DNA from: Verrucomicrobiota bacterium
GTDB lineage: Bacteria; Auribacterota; JABMQX01; JAFGEW01
Length of the DNA: 64,000 bases
Assembly (NCBI GenBank): GCA_016931415.1
Contig: JAFGEW010000132.1
Coordinates: forward strand, 1-64,000
Reading direction: 5' to 3'
A model generated the notes under the pieces. That model searched no databases. It was not told where the DNA came from and saw only the letters and a list, made by a program, of their open reading frames with translations. Below, piece after piece: positions 54,486-63,700 of the stretch (the stretch's first letter is position 1; the number at the start of each line of letters is the position of its first letter). Position numbers and translations under genes: made by a program.

Positions 54486-55937
54486 CTATTCGGCCTCGGC
54501 GAGAGGGGCCTCCGTGTACGGCCCGAGTCGCGGAGGCGGGACGTGGTCCTCGATGACGCGCATCGTGCGCCACTTGCCGCCGAGAAAACGGCCGAGCATC
54601 ACCATCGAGAGCACGACGAAGTAGGCGGCGGCCAGGGCCCAGTTGAGGTAGATGTTCCGAACCCCGAGCAGGTAGAGCATGAGGCTCGGCACGCCGACAA
54701 TGCCCCACGACAGGCTGATCATGGCCACCATCGGGAAGCGCGTGTCGCCGGCGCCTTTCAGCGCGCCCTGGAGGATAATTGACAGGCCATCGAAGACCGC
54801 CTCGAACGCAACGAACCACAGCAGCGTGGCGGTCAGCTCGGCCACGGGCCGGAACGCGACGGGATCAGCCTTCGCCGAGAAGATGAAGATGAAGGCGCCC
54901 GGGACGACGATGACCAGCGCAGAGAAGACGAGCGTGTGGACCACCGCCAGGTGAACGCCCGACCACGCCGCGCGGGCCGCGGCCTGTGGCCTGCGCTCGC
55001 CCTGGTATCGTCCGACGAGGGTCGAGACCGCGATCGCCACGCCGAACAGCGGCATGTAGATCAGAGTGTTGATGTTATTCGCCACGGCGTTGGCCGCGCT
55101 CTGGGCGACGCTGTAGGAGCCGATCACCAGGACGAATACGGCCCAGACGGTCACTTCGAGCGAGTAGCTCACGCCCGTGGGCAGACCGAAGCGGAGCAGA
55201 CGATGGAACAGGTCGGCGTCGAACCGGAACCCGGACATCGTGCCGAACTCGACGCGGTGGCGGGGCCGCACCATGAGCAGGAAGAAGGCGAGCGCATAGA
55301 CGGCATTCGAGACGACCGTGGCCCACGCGGCTCCGGTGATGCCCATTGCCGGAAAGCCGAGGTGGCCGAAGATCCAGACGTAGTCAAGGATCACGTTGAC
55401 GGCGACCGCGACGGCCGTGACGATCATGACGGTCGACGTAACCTCGCGTCCGCTGAAGAACGTCGACAACGCGGTGCCCAGCACGAGGAAGACCGAGCCG
55501 CCGAGCGTGATGCGGAAGTAGATGCTCTCGGCGCGGGCCAGCTCGGGCGCGTGGTTGACGGACGAAAAGACGCCCGACCCGAAGCGCGAGACGACAAACA
55601 GGACAACGCCCGCGGCGAGACTGAAGAAGGCGGCCTGCCACACGGCCCGCCCGACGCGGCCCGGACGGCCCGCGCCCATGTACTGCGCGACGAAGGTGTT
55701 CGCATAGGACGCCGTGCCCGTGAACAGACACAGGACGGCGAGCGAAGCGATCCCGCTGTTCGTCGAGGCGGCGACAGCCTCGTTGGCGTACCACGACAGG
55801 AACGTGCGGTCGATCACGTGCTGGAGGCTCCACATCCCCGTGCTCACGATGAGGGGGAATGCCACCTTGAGCAGCTCGCCGTAGCCGCCCTCGCCGCGCC
55901 ATCGGTCTGAAATGCACTGCCCGAGCCCCATAGCCAT
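54486..55937 (-). CDS. MATE family efflux transporter (copy 1)
   Basis: 483 residues. YGELLKVAFPLIVSTGMWSLQ, FVAQYMGAGRPGRVGRAVW, GTALSTFFSGREVTSTVMI, LVGRYQGERRPQAAAR and GALKGAGDTRFPMVAM match the other copies. The tail is LGRFLGGKWRTMRVIEDHV. The start is placed at MAMGLGQC, with another ATG two codons later. First gene of the tandem set. Confidence 0.88.
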   Translation of the reverse strand: MAMGLGQCISDRWRGEGGYGELLKVAFPLIVSTGMWSLQHVIDRTFLSWYANEAVAASTNSGIASLAVLCLFTGTASYANTFVAQYMGAGRPGRVGRAVWQAAFFSLAAGVVLFVVSRFGSGVFSSVNHAPELARAESIYFRITLGGSVFLVLGTALSTFFSGREVTSTVMIVTAVAVAVNVILDYVWIFGHLGFPAMGITGAAWATVVSNAVYALAFFLLMVRPRHRVEFGTMSGFRFDADLFHRLLRFGLPTGVSYSLEVTVWAVFVLVIGSYSVAQSAANAVANNINTLIYMPLFGVAIAVSTLVGRYQGERRPQAAARAAWSGVHLAVVHTLVFSALVIVVPGAFIFIFSAKADPVAFRPVAELTATLLWFVAFEAVFDGLSIILQGALKGAGDTRFPMVAMISLSWGIVGVPSLMLYLLGVRNIYLNWALAAAYFVVLSMVMLGRFLGGKWRTMRVIEDHVPPPRLGPYTEAPLAEAE

Positions 55938-56140
55938 CCGGTCGCTCTGTGAGCCACATACTCTACACGCCCGCTCGCGCGTCGTCGAGAACACGTCTCC
56001 TCGTGCCCGTCGCCTCCGGGCCGCAGGAAAGGAACTCAACGGCGCCGTCTGGAAACTCAACCGCGCCGCCATTGTCGGTCGTAGCCCGCCCGGCTACTAT
56101 GACCGCGTCAGATGCAGGCCAATCCACCGGAGGGCGGTAG

Positions 56141-56869
56141 ATGAACGTGCAGGAGCTCGGACAGAGGATCCGCGCTCGTCGAGAGAAGTGCGGCCTCAAA
56201 CAGTGCGATGTGGCGGCGGCGCTCCAGGTCAGCCCGCAGGCTGTATCGAAGTGGGAGCGTGGCGAGAACGCCCCGGACATCGCCCTGCTGCCCTCGCTCT
56301 GCAAGCTGGTGGGTGTTTCGGTCGACTGGCTTCTGGGCTGCTACGGGGAGGACCGCGACGTGTTCGAGGCGACGGTCTTCTCCTCGGGCGTGCAGAACGC
56401 ACGCGAGATGTCCGAGAGCCTCGAGCCGCGCGCGTTCGCCGCGTGGACCAACAGCGTTTGCCACCAGGTCACCGAAGCCGTTCTGCAGCACGGCGGCGTG
56501 CCGATCAAGCATAGGGGACCGGGCCTGCTCTGCTTTTTCGCGGGCTCGGAGCACCGCGAGCGGGCTGTCCGGAGTGCGATCAGCGCGAAGAAGGCCTCGT
56601 CAGTTCCGCTCAAGATCGGCATCGCCACCGGACGCATCTACTTCGGACCGATCGGGCATCCTGACTACGCGCAACCGGACATCATGGGTGAAGCGGTGAG
56701 CCTTGCCAGCTTGGTCGCCGGATGGGCTGCTGCGAACACGACGAGCGGCATCGCCGCAAGCGCGTTAACAGCCGCCGGTCTCACGGCGCCTTTTTCGTTC
56801 GGCCAGGAAGAACAGACGCAATTCACCGGGATCAGCCACCCGGTTGAGGTGTGCGAACTCGAAAGCTGA
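56141..56869 (+). CDS. XRE-family regulator with degenerate nucleotide-cyclase-like domain
   Basis: 242 residues. N-terminal helix-turn-helix of the XRE type (LGQRIRARREKCGLKQCDVA, VSPQAVSKWERGENAPDIA, about 5-62). The rest (about 75-240) resembles a class III adenylyl/guanylyl cyclase fold: ATVFSSGVQNAREM, HRGPGLLCFFAG, LKIGIATGRIYFGPIGHPDY, PDIMGEAVSLASLVAGWA. The two metal-binding Asp expected in the VFxD and GDG positions are Ser (VFSSG) and Pro (RGPGL), so catalysis is unlikely. A fold that can still bind a nucleotide would suit a ligand-responsive regulator. It lies 24 bp upstream of purA and is probably co-transcribed; a purine-related signal is inference. Confidence 0.8.
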   Translation: MNVQELGQRIRARREKCGLKQCDVAAALQVSPQAVSKWERGENAPDIALLPSLCKLVGVSVDWLLGCYGEDRDVFEATVFSSGVQNAREMSESLEPRAFAAWTNSVCHQVTEAVLQHGGVPIKHRGPGLLCFFAGSEHRERAVRSAISAKKASSVPLKIGIATGRIYFGPIGHPDYAQPDIMGEAVSLASLVAGWAAANTTSGIAASALTAAGLTAPFSFGQEEQTQFTGISHPVEVCELES

Positions 56870-56893
56870 TCTTGTCCTGAAGGGAGTGCGCGA

Positions 56894-58186
56894 ATGCCAG
56901 CCATCGCAGTGGTCGGGGCAAACTGGGGCGACGAGGGGAAAGGCAAGATCGCCGACTACCTCGCCGGGCAGGCGGACGTCGTTGCCCGCTTCCAGGGCGG
57001 GAACAACGCTGGTCACACGGTCATCAACGACTACGGCAAGTTCGCCCTGCACTTGCTGCCCTCAGGCGTGTTTCACTCCGGCGTGGTCAACGTGCTTGGC
57101 CCCGGCGTGGCGATCAACATCGCCGCGTTTGTCGCCGAGCGGCAGGAGCTGATCTCGCGCGGCGTGCCCGAGCCGCAGTTGCGCGTCTCCGATCGGGCGC
57201 AGGTCGTTCTGCCGTACCACCTCCTTCTCGACGAGTACGAGGAGCAACGACTCGCCGATCGCCAGTTCGGATCCACGAAGGCGGGCATCGCCCCATTCTA
57301 CGCGGACAAGTGTCTCAAGCTCGGCATCCAGGTCGCCGATCTTTGGAACCCGCGCCGTCTCCGCGAGCGGCTCACCGCATCGCTGGTACCGAAGAACATC
57401 CTGCTCGAGCACCTGTACCAGAAGCCGACCATCGAGCCTGAGGAGCTGCTCCCCGACCTGCTTGCCCAGGGAGAGAGGATCCGCCCATTTGCCTGCGACA
57501 CGGTTCGGCTGCTTCAGGACGCGCTGGCCGGCGGCAAGCGGGTCTTGCTCGAGGGTCAGCTTGGCGCCCTGCGCGATCCTGACCACGGCGTTCTCCCCTA
57601 TCCGACCTCGTCGTCACCGCTGGCGGGCTTTGCCTCTGTTGGGGCAGGGGTGCCGCCGCAGCAGATCAACCGCATTGTCGCGGTGGTCAAGGCCTACTCC
57701 TCATGTGTCGGCGCCGGGCCGTTTGTCACCGAACTCTCTGGGGACGCGGCCGACGAGTTGCGCGCCCGCGGTGGCGATGCCGGCGAGTACGGCGCGACGA
57801 CCGGCCGCCCACGGCGGGTAGGCTGGTTCGATGCCGTTGCCACTCGGTACGGTGCGGGCCTGCAGGGCGCCACGGAGCTTGCGCTGAGCAACCTGGACGT
57901 CCTCGGCTATCTGGACGAGATCCCAATCTGCACTGCCTACGAGGTCAATGGCCGACGGACAGACCGGTTCTTACTTCCGGTCGATCTGGACCGCGCCCGG
58001 CCGTTGTTCGAGTCTCTGCGGGGCTGGAAGTGCAACATATCCAGCGTCCGCACCTTCGACGAGCTACCCGAGCAGGCCCAGGAGTATGTCAGACGCATCG
58101 AGCAGCTGGTCGAGGTCCCCGTCCGTATCATCTCGGTCGGATCGGCGCGAGACGCGACGATCGCCCGGACGACGAGGAACGAGTGA
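56894..58186 (+). CDS. purA: adenylosuccinate synthetase
   Basis: 430 residues, the normal length. GTP-binding GDEGKGK (VVGANWGDEGKGKIADYL), catalytic and IMP-binding FQGGNNAGHTV, PRRVGWFDAVATRYG, LSNLDVLGYLDEIPICTAYE, and the final VRIISVGSARDATI. It converts IMP and aspartate to adenylosuccinate with GTP, the first committed step to AMP. The preceding gene encodes a putative nucleotide-sensing regulator. Confidence 0.95.
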   Translation: MPAIAVVGANWGDEGKGKIADYLAGQADVVARFQGGNNAGHTVINDYGKFALHLLPSGVFHSGVVNVLGPGVAINIAAFVAERQELISRGVPEPQLRVSDRAQVVLPYHLLLDEYEEQRLADRQFGSTKAGIAPFYADKCLKLGIQVADLWNPRRLRERLTASLVPKNILLEHLYQKPTIEPEELLPDLLAQGERIRPFACDTVRLLQDALAGGKRVLLEGQLGALRDPDHGVLPYPTSSSPLAGFASVGAGVPPQQINRIVAVVKAYSSCVGAGPFVTELSGDAADELRARGGDAGEYGATTGRPRRVGWFDAVATRYGAGLQGATELALSNLDVLGYLDEIPICTAYEVNGRRTDRFLLPVDLDRARPLFESLRGWKCNISSVRTFDELPEQAQEYVRRIEQLVEVPVRIISVGSARDATIARTTRNE

Positions 58187-58387
58187 GTCAAGGACTCCTC
58201 GGCACGCCGCTCGACATCGAGATGAGCGCAGATAGGACGTGAAGCATGGCTCTGCCTCTGCTGGATTGGCGGGTACTTGACACGCGTTCCGGGAGCAGAG
58301 TCCAGGGCGGGTCGCACCGGATACATGTCGCGCAGATGGGGCCGATGCGAACGATGGGCGGGCGCGGGACGATCGCGGGGGATGGAG

Positions 58388-59653
58388 TCAGTCTGGCGAG
58401 CCGTTCTCGGTGGTCGAGGTGAGGTGCTGTGCGGCCCAGTCGAGCCAGGGTTGGGGGTTGCGACCGAGGTCTTCGCCGACGATCTGGATCAGGGACGAGT
58501 GGGCGTTCTCACCGGCGTTGGGATCGTCGAGGAGCCTGGTGAGGACGGCGATGGACTCTCGGGACCTGTGCGCGATCAGTGCGTTCGTTACAGCATGGGG
58601 GAAGAGGTTGTTGTACTCGTAGGCGCGTGCGTTGAATTCGCGCCAGATGGCCTCGATGAGGGGGACGTTCTGCTCGTTGGGCATGTGCTGCAGTGCCGAC
58701 AGCACCGCCTCGCACGTCTGGCCAAGGCCATATTTGGCGGCCCAGACGCCTAGGTCGCGGATGAAGGGCAGGTCGCTCGTCCGCTTGAAGTGGGCCAGAC
58801 CGGCGGCGCCGTAGTAGAGCTCGCCGCTCATCTCGCGGCGGACGGTGGTCTTGGCGCGCAGTTCATCCTTGCTGAGCGCAACGTCGGCCTCGGCACCGGG
58901 CAGGTACGAGGGATAGAGGTTGCGCAGGCTCTCGAGGTGCGAAACGAGCACGTCGTGCAGCTTGTCGCCGCCGAAGCGGCCGAAACTCGTCATGAGCGAC
59001 ATGCGCTCGGAACTCGAGAAATACGGGAAGCGCTCGGCGACGAAGTCGCCCGCGACCTCGCCCGCCTTGGCAAACTCGTCGAGAGTGACGCGGAAGCACG
59101 TCGAGCCGGTGTTCCACAGGAACGGCCAGAGGGCGGCGACGCGCGCTCTGGGGTCATCGATGGCGGCGGCCTCCTCCCAGTCTGTGCGGAGGGTGACGGC
59201 CGTGGTCGCCTCGCGGCGCAACTGGTCAAGGTTCGACGGGTCATCGACCCAGAAGAAGCAGTAGCCGTAGCCGGCGACCTCCCACGTGCGCGCGTCGCCC
59301 TCCTTGCGCTTGAGGAAGAGCAGGATGCGCGTGTCGCTGGTGATCGGGTGCTCCACCCTGTCGTGGCCGAAGCCCCACGCATCGTACGAGTAGAGCTCGA
59401 AGCCCGGCAGAGAGATGGCGTCGCCAACGCCGAGGCTCTCGCCGGCTTCAGCGGCGTCGGGAGCAAGGGCGTCGTTGGGCTTCAGGAACACCTCCTCCAG
59501 TCTGTAGGCGTCGCCTTCGGTGTGGCTGACGATGGCGATCAGTTCGGACTGGAAGGCGCCATCGCGTGAATCCTTGATCGGCGGCTCGCGGCCGAAGGCG
59601 AGGAGGGGCGTCATCATCGCGAGAACGATAGCGAGGGCGCGGAGAGATCGCAT
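58388..59653 (-). CDS. secreted helical-repeat protein of unknown function
   Basis: 421 residues. Signal peptide MRSLRALAIVLAMMTPLLAFG, an N-terminal beta region (SELIAIVSHTEGDAYRLEEVF, DTRILLFLKRKEGDARTWEV) and a C-terminal part of helices resembling HEAT/ARM-type repeats (SMSLMTSFGRFGGDKL-like, EAVLSALQHMPNEQNVPLIEAIW, ESIAVLTRLLDDPNAGENA). I recognise no family. The ATG is preceded by GGGAG. It stands alone between purA and a repeat-rich gap. Confidence 0.75.
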   Translation of the reverse strand: MRSLRALAIVLAMMTPLLAFGREPPIKDSRDGAFQSELIAIVSHTEGDAYRLEEVFLKPNDALAPDAAEAGESLGVGDAISLPGFELYSYDAWGFGHDRVEHPITSDTRILLFLKRKEGDARTWEVAGYGYCFFWVDDPSNLDQLRREATTAVTLRTDWEEAAAIDDPRARVAALWPFLWNTGSTCFRVTLDEFAKAGEVAGDFVAERFPYFSSSERMSLMTSFGRFGGDKLHDVLVSHLESLRNLYPSYLPGAEADVALSKDELRAKTTVRREMSGELYYGAAGLAHFKRTSDLPFIRDLGVWAAKYGLGQTCEAVLSALQHMPNEQNVPLIEAIWREFNARAYEYNNLFPHAVTNALIAHRSRESIAVLTRLLDDPNAGENAHSSLIQIVGEDLGRNPQPWLDWAAQHLTSTTENGSPD

Positions 59654-60068
59654 TGCCTTGCTCCCGTCTGGCCGTGCTCGGGTGTGTGCCACGATCATGT
59701 GTGACGCGCGATGCGCGTGTCAAGTTCCGCGCGGGAGCCTGAGTCGGCGCGTGAGAATCGTAGCACGGGCATCTTGCCCGTGTTGTTGGCGACCACACCG
59801 GACAATCACGGGCAAGATGCCCGTGCTACTTCAGGCACTCGTCAGGCAGATGCCGTTCCGTCATGCTGGCGCTGATTCAACCGGAAGAGAGACGGGGGCG
59901 CCCGCCGGGCTGGGCACGGAGGATCTTCTCCGGGGCCATGGGAGATCAGGACCAACCTCACGGGAACGTCGGCCGGCGGCGAGCTGTTGTCAGTCTGACC
60001 GGGCCGAATGGCGGGGAGGGGCTGTGGTACGGTCCTATGCCAGGCGGTTGCAGAACGGGAGGACGGCA
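59654..60068. other. intergenic region with a long inverted repeat
   Basis: About 415 bp between divergent genes. Apart from a perfect 23-bp inverted repeat (59760-59829), I see no gene or promoter of confidence. A purine-rich GGGAGGA box precedes the flavodoxin GTG. Confidence 0.6.
59760..59829. repeat. perfect inverted repeat (REP-like)
   Basis: A 23-bp arm (59760-59782, core AGCACGGGCATCTTGCCCGT) is perfectly inverted at 59807-59829 around a 24-bp loop. Each arm is itself palindromic. Confidence 0.85.
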
Positions 60069-60575
60069 GTGGACAGGATTGGCATCTTCTACGGCAGCAC
60101 GAGCGGCAACACGCGGCGGGTGGCCGAGCTGATCCGGCGCGAGCTCGAGGGCGAGACGGTCGAGGTGCACGACGTCGGCGAGGCCAATGAAGGCGACCTC
60201 GAGCAGTACGACATGCTCATCCTCGGGGCTCCAACGTGGAACGAGGGCGACCTCCAGGACGATTGGGAGGCGTTCATCACGCACCTCGACGGCATTGACC
60301 TGAGCGGCAAGACGGTGGCCTTGTTCGGTCTCGGCGACCAGAAAGCGTACCCCAACGCCTTCCTCGACGCGCTCGGCACGCTCTACGAGCACGTCAAACG
60401 CAAGGGGGCGACGATCGTCGGCCGCTGGCCGACGCACGGTTACACGTTCACGCGCTCGTCGGCCGTCATTGACGGCGAGTTCATCGGCCTCGCCCTCGAC
60501 GAGGAGAACCAACCTGAGCAGACCGAGCACCGCGTCGCCAAGTGGGTCAAGATGCTCCGGCTGGGGCTGGGGTGA
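60069..60575 (+). CDS. flavodoxin
   Basis: 168 residues, the usual long-chain flavodoxin length. FMN phosphate-binding loop YGSTSGNTRRVA, flavin ring contact GAPTWNEGDLQDDWE, and FGLGDQKAYPNAFLDALGTL; ends as in the family. Flavodoxin is a low-potential electron carrier that can replace ferredoxin and often serves radical SAM enzymes. GTG start with GGGAGGA upstream. It is convergent with the tracrRNA gene whose terminator lies 10-40 bases beyond its stop. Confidence 0.92.
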   Translation: MDRIGIFYGSTSGNTRRVAELIRRELEGETVEVHDVGEANEGDLEQYDMLILGAPTWNEGDLQDDWEAFITHLDGIDLSGKTVALFGLGDQKAYPNAFLDALGTLYEHVKRKGATIVGRWPTHGYTFTRSSAVIDGEFIGLALDEENQPEQTEHRVAKWVKMLRLGLG

Positions 60576-60585
60576 GCGCCCCTGC

Positions 60586-60616
60586 AAGAAAAGGACCCCT
60601 CTCATTGAGAGGGGTC
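60586..60616 (-). terminator. intrinsic terminator of the tracrRNA
   Basis: A perfect 10-bp stem (GACCCCTCTC, loop of three, GAGAGGGGTC) is followed on the minus strand by CTTTTCTT. It is oriented to end the minus-strand tracrRNA. On the plus strand it lacks a T tract after the flavodoxin gene. Confidence 0.8.
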
Positions 60617-60700
60617 AGATGCCGGTTCTAGGGGTCGGCTGCCCCACGACTCTGTAGTCTTGTTGTGGGAAGACCGCAGATTCGGAAGTGCTACAATCCT
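60586..60700 (-). ncRNA. tracrRNA of the type II-C CRISPR system
   Basis: Predicted RNA of about 115 nt on the strand opposite cas9. Its 5' part is a 36-nt anti-repeat (60697-60662, beginning ATTGTAGCACTT). Read on the plus strand the segment starts GTTGTGGG and ends GTGCTACAAT; the 36-nt length and the GTGCTACAAT end match type II-C repeats such as that of Neisseria meningitidis. After it follow a short stem GACT-ACAG-AGTC, a GGGG-CAGCCGA-CCCC hairpin (nexus-like) and an intrinsic terminator. A promoter lies just upstream. It would pair with crRNA repeats to load Cas9. The matching CRISPR array is outside the window, so the pairing is inferred. Confidence 0.88.
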
Positions 60701-60706
60701 GCCGAT

Positions 60707-60735
60707 ATGCTATGCTCACCTTACTGGGATGTCAA
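60707..60735 (-). promoter_or_regulatory. promoter of the tracrRNA
   Basis: Minus strand: TTGACA (60735-60730), 17-base spacer, TAGCAT (60712-60707). The start site would be near 60700, immediately at the anti-repeat. It lies within the 5' untranslated region of cas9 on the other strand, so cas9 and tracrRNA promoters must overlap or lie back to back. Confidence 0.75.
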
Positions 60736-60756
60736 GAGAATTGTACGGAGGTGTGC

Positions 60757-63700
60757 ATGAAGGCCTACACGCTGGGACTCGACCTTGGGGCAAACTCGCT
60801 GGGCTGGGCTATCGTTCCCGACGAACCGGATGTGAACGGCGTGGGCGTCACGACAGGCGTCCGCGTGTTTCGGCAGGGAACTGAGCCAACAAAAACGGGC
60901 GGCGAGCAGTCGCGGAACAAGGATCGTCGCGACGCGCGACAAATGCGCCGGCAGCTCTATCGTCGGGGACGGAGACGACGTAAAGTCCAGCATCTTCTCG
61001 TCGAGGCCGGCGCCATAGCCGACACGCCCGAAGCCCTGCCTGAACTACGCTCGTACGACCCCTACGAGCTGCGGCGCCGTGGGCTCGATGAAGAGCTGAA
61101 ACCGGCCGAGTTCGCGCGCGTGCTCATGCACATGGCGAAGCGGCGGGGGTTCAAGAGCAACAAGAAAGCCCAGGGCGACGCGCGGAAGGAACAGGGGAAG
61201 GTCAAGACGGCTATCGCATCCCTCGAGTCTGAGATGGCGGAGGTCGGCGCCCGCACGCTCGGGGAGTACCTGGCGATGCTCCACGTCAAGGGCTCGAAGG
61301 TTCGAAACCACTATACGAGCCGTGCGATGTTCGACGACGAGTTCGCGCAGCTCTGGTCAAAACAGGCGTCGTTCCAACCTGATCTGTGGACGAAAGACAC
61401 AAAGGATCTCTTGCATGACGCCATCTTCGGGCAACGCCCCCTCAAACCTGTGGATCACCTGATCGGGAGGTGCCAGTTGGAGCCCAAGGAACCGCGAGCC
61501 CCACGCGCCAGTTGGTTCGCCGAGCAGGCACGTCTCCTCCAGGAGGTCAGCAACCTCAAGGTGTTGCCCCGCCGCGGCGAGGAGAGGAGTCTCACCGAGG
61601 AGGAACGGCAACGCCTCCTCCACGAGCTGATGACCCGCGTTAGCGACGTCGCCGTCGAGGCAGTCAAGACGAAGGTCCTCAAGCTCGCAGAGACGGAGTC
61701 CCTCAACTATGAAGGCGGTCAACGCGACAAGATGCAGCCGAACAAGATCGAGGCGCGGCTCCGCAGGCTCTTCGACAAGGAGCACGACGCGAAGGCCGAC
61801 TGGTTGCGCGGCACCGTGTGGGAGGCTCTCGTTCACGATGAGGCCGAGGACTTCGAGGAGAAGGCGCTTGCCGACTGGGGCCTGAGTCGCGAGCAGGTTG
61901 ACGCGCTCTACAAGATCGAGCGGCCCGACGGCTACAGCCGGTTCTCACTGAAGGCGCTTAAGAGGCTGCTGCCCCATCTCGAAGCGGGACTGACGATAGA
62001 TAAGGCCATCCTCGCCGCCGGGTACAAGACCCCTGAGACCGAGAAGCGTGGGTGGCTTCCGCCGGTCAAGGCGGGCGAGTTCCGCAATCCCGTCGTCCTG
62101 CGCGCGCTGAGCGAAACACGGAAGGTCGCTAACGCCATCGTCCGCGAGTACGGCAAGCCGTCGCGTATCGTCGTGGAGCTGGCGAGGGAGACGCGCGGCA
62201 CGATGAGAAGCAGGCAGGAACGCCTCTCGCAGAACCGCCAACTCGAGGCCTACCACAAGACCATTAGCGCAGACTTGGCGGCGCAAGGCATCAAGCCATC
62301 GCACAATCTGGTCGAGAAATACAAGCTCGCCGACGAGTGCGAGTGGGTCTGCCCTTATACGGGACGGTCTATCGCCTTCCACCAGCTCTTCGGCGCGACC
62401 CCCGAGTTCGACGTGGAGCACATCATCCCGTACAGGCGCAGTCTCGACAACAGCTTCATGAACAAGACGTTGTGCGCCAAGAGCGAGAACCAGCGCAAGA
62501 ACAACCGGACGCCTTACGAGGCCTACCACGGCACGGCGCAGTACGAGGAGATCCTCGTCCGGATCAGCAAGGTTAGGCTCCCATACGAGAAGCAACGACG
62601 GTTCACGATAAAGGAGCTGCCCGAGGACTTCGCGAACAGGCAGCTTGTGGACACGAGCTACGCGGCACGCTCTTGCGTCGACTATCTGCGCCAGCTTGGG
62701 GTACCCGTGGACACAACGCGCGGCCAGATCACGGCCGAGCTGCGATGGCAGTGGGGCCTCAACAGCATTCTCGGCGACGACGAGGCAGTGAAGGCGCGCG
62801 ACGACCACCGCCACCATGCCGTGGACGCCGTGGTGATCGCACTCACCACAAAGAAGCACATCAACAACCTGAGGCGCAGGTACGAGTTCGGACGCGAGGA
62901 GCGGTTCCCTGCGCCGTGGGAGGACACAGGTGCGTCGAAAGAAGCGTTTCGGCAGATCGTGCGGGCGTCCGCTGAGGCGATCAACGTCTCGCACCGGCCA
63001 TGGCGCAAGCTTCAGGGCCGGTTCAACGAGGAGACCAACTACGGGGCCGTCGACGTCCAGAAGGGCGAGTACGTCTACCGCGTTCCGCTCAAAGGCATTA
63101 CCCCCTCCAAGGCGGCCGACATCCTTGATCCGGCCATCAGGCAGCTCGTCTGCCAACGGCTGAAGCAGCATGGCGTGGAAGGAGGGAAAGCCGCACCCGC
63201 TGCCGTCTTCAGCGACGAGAACCCGCTCTACATGCCGGCTCGCCCGGGACGCAAGGCTCCACGCATCGACTCGGTCCGCATTCGTGAGAATGCCACCACC
63301 ATGATGCCGGTGCACGACGAGACCGGCAGGGCGTATCGTTACGTCAAGCCGGGCAACAACCATCACATCGCCATCTTCGAGTACACCGATGAGAAAGGGA
63401 AGCTGCGCCGGTGCAAGGAGGTCGTGACGCGATTCGAGGCAGCCCGACGCAAGTTGGCCGGGGAGCCGGTCGTGCGACGCACGCATCCGGAGCATCCCGA
63501 GGCCAGGTTCCTCATGTGGCTCTGCAACGACGACATGCTCTTGATCGAGAAGCACGGAACAAAGCGGCTCTACCGCGTGCAGAAGATGTCGGATGGTCCA
63601 GGCCAGGAATCCGTGAACATCATGTTCCGCGCTCATACAGCCACGAGACTCGATGACCCTCAGGCTGCTGAGAGCATCCGATCGTTGGGTCCTCGTACGT

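Noticed and set aside
60594-60616. Hairpin as the terminator of the flavodoxin gene
   Set aside because: The T tract is on the opposite side, so it terminates the minus-strand RNA. A contribution to flavodoxin termination remains possible but is not supported.
60688-60756. Longer Cas9 start with 23 extra residues
   Set aside because: It lies within the tracrRNA gene, and the ATG at 60757 has a perfect ribosome binding site and begins directly with the RuvC-I strand.
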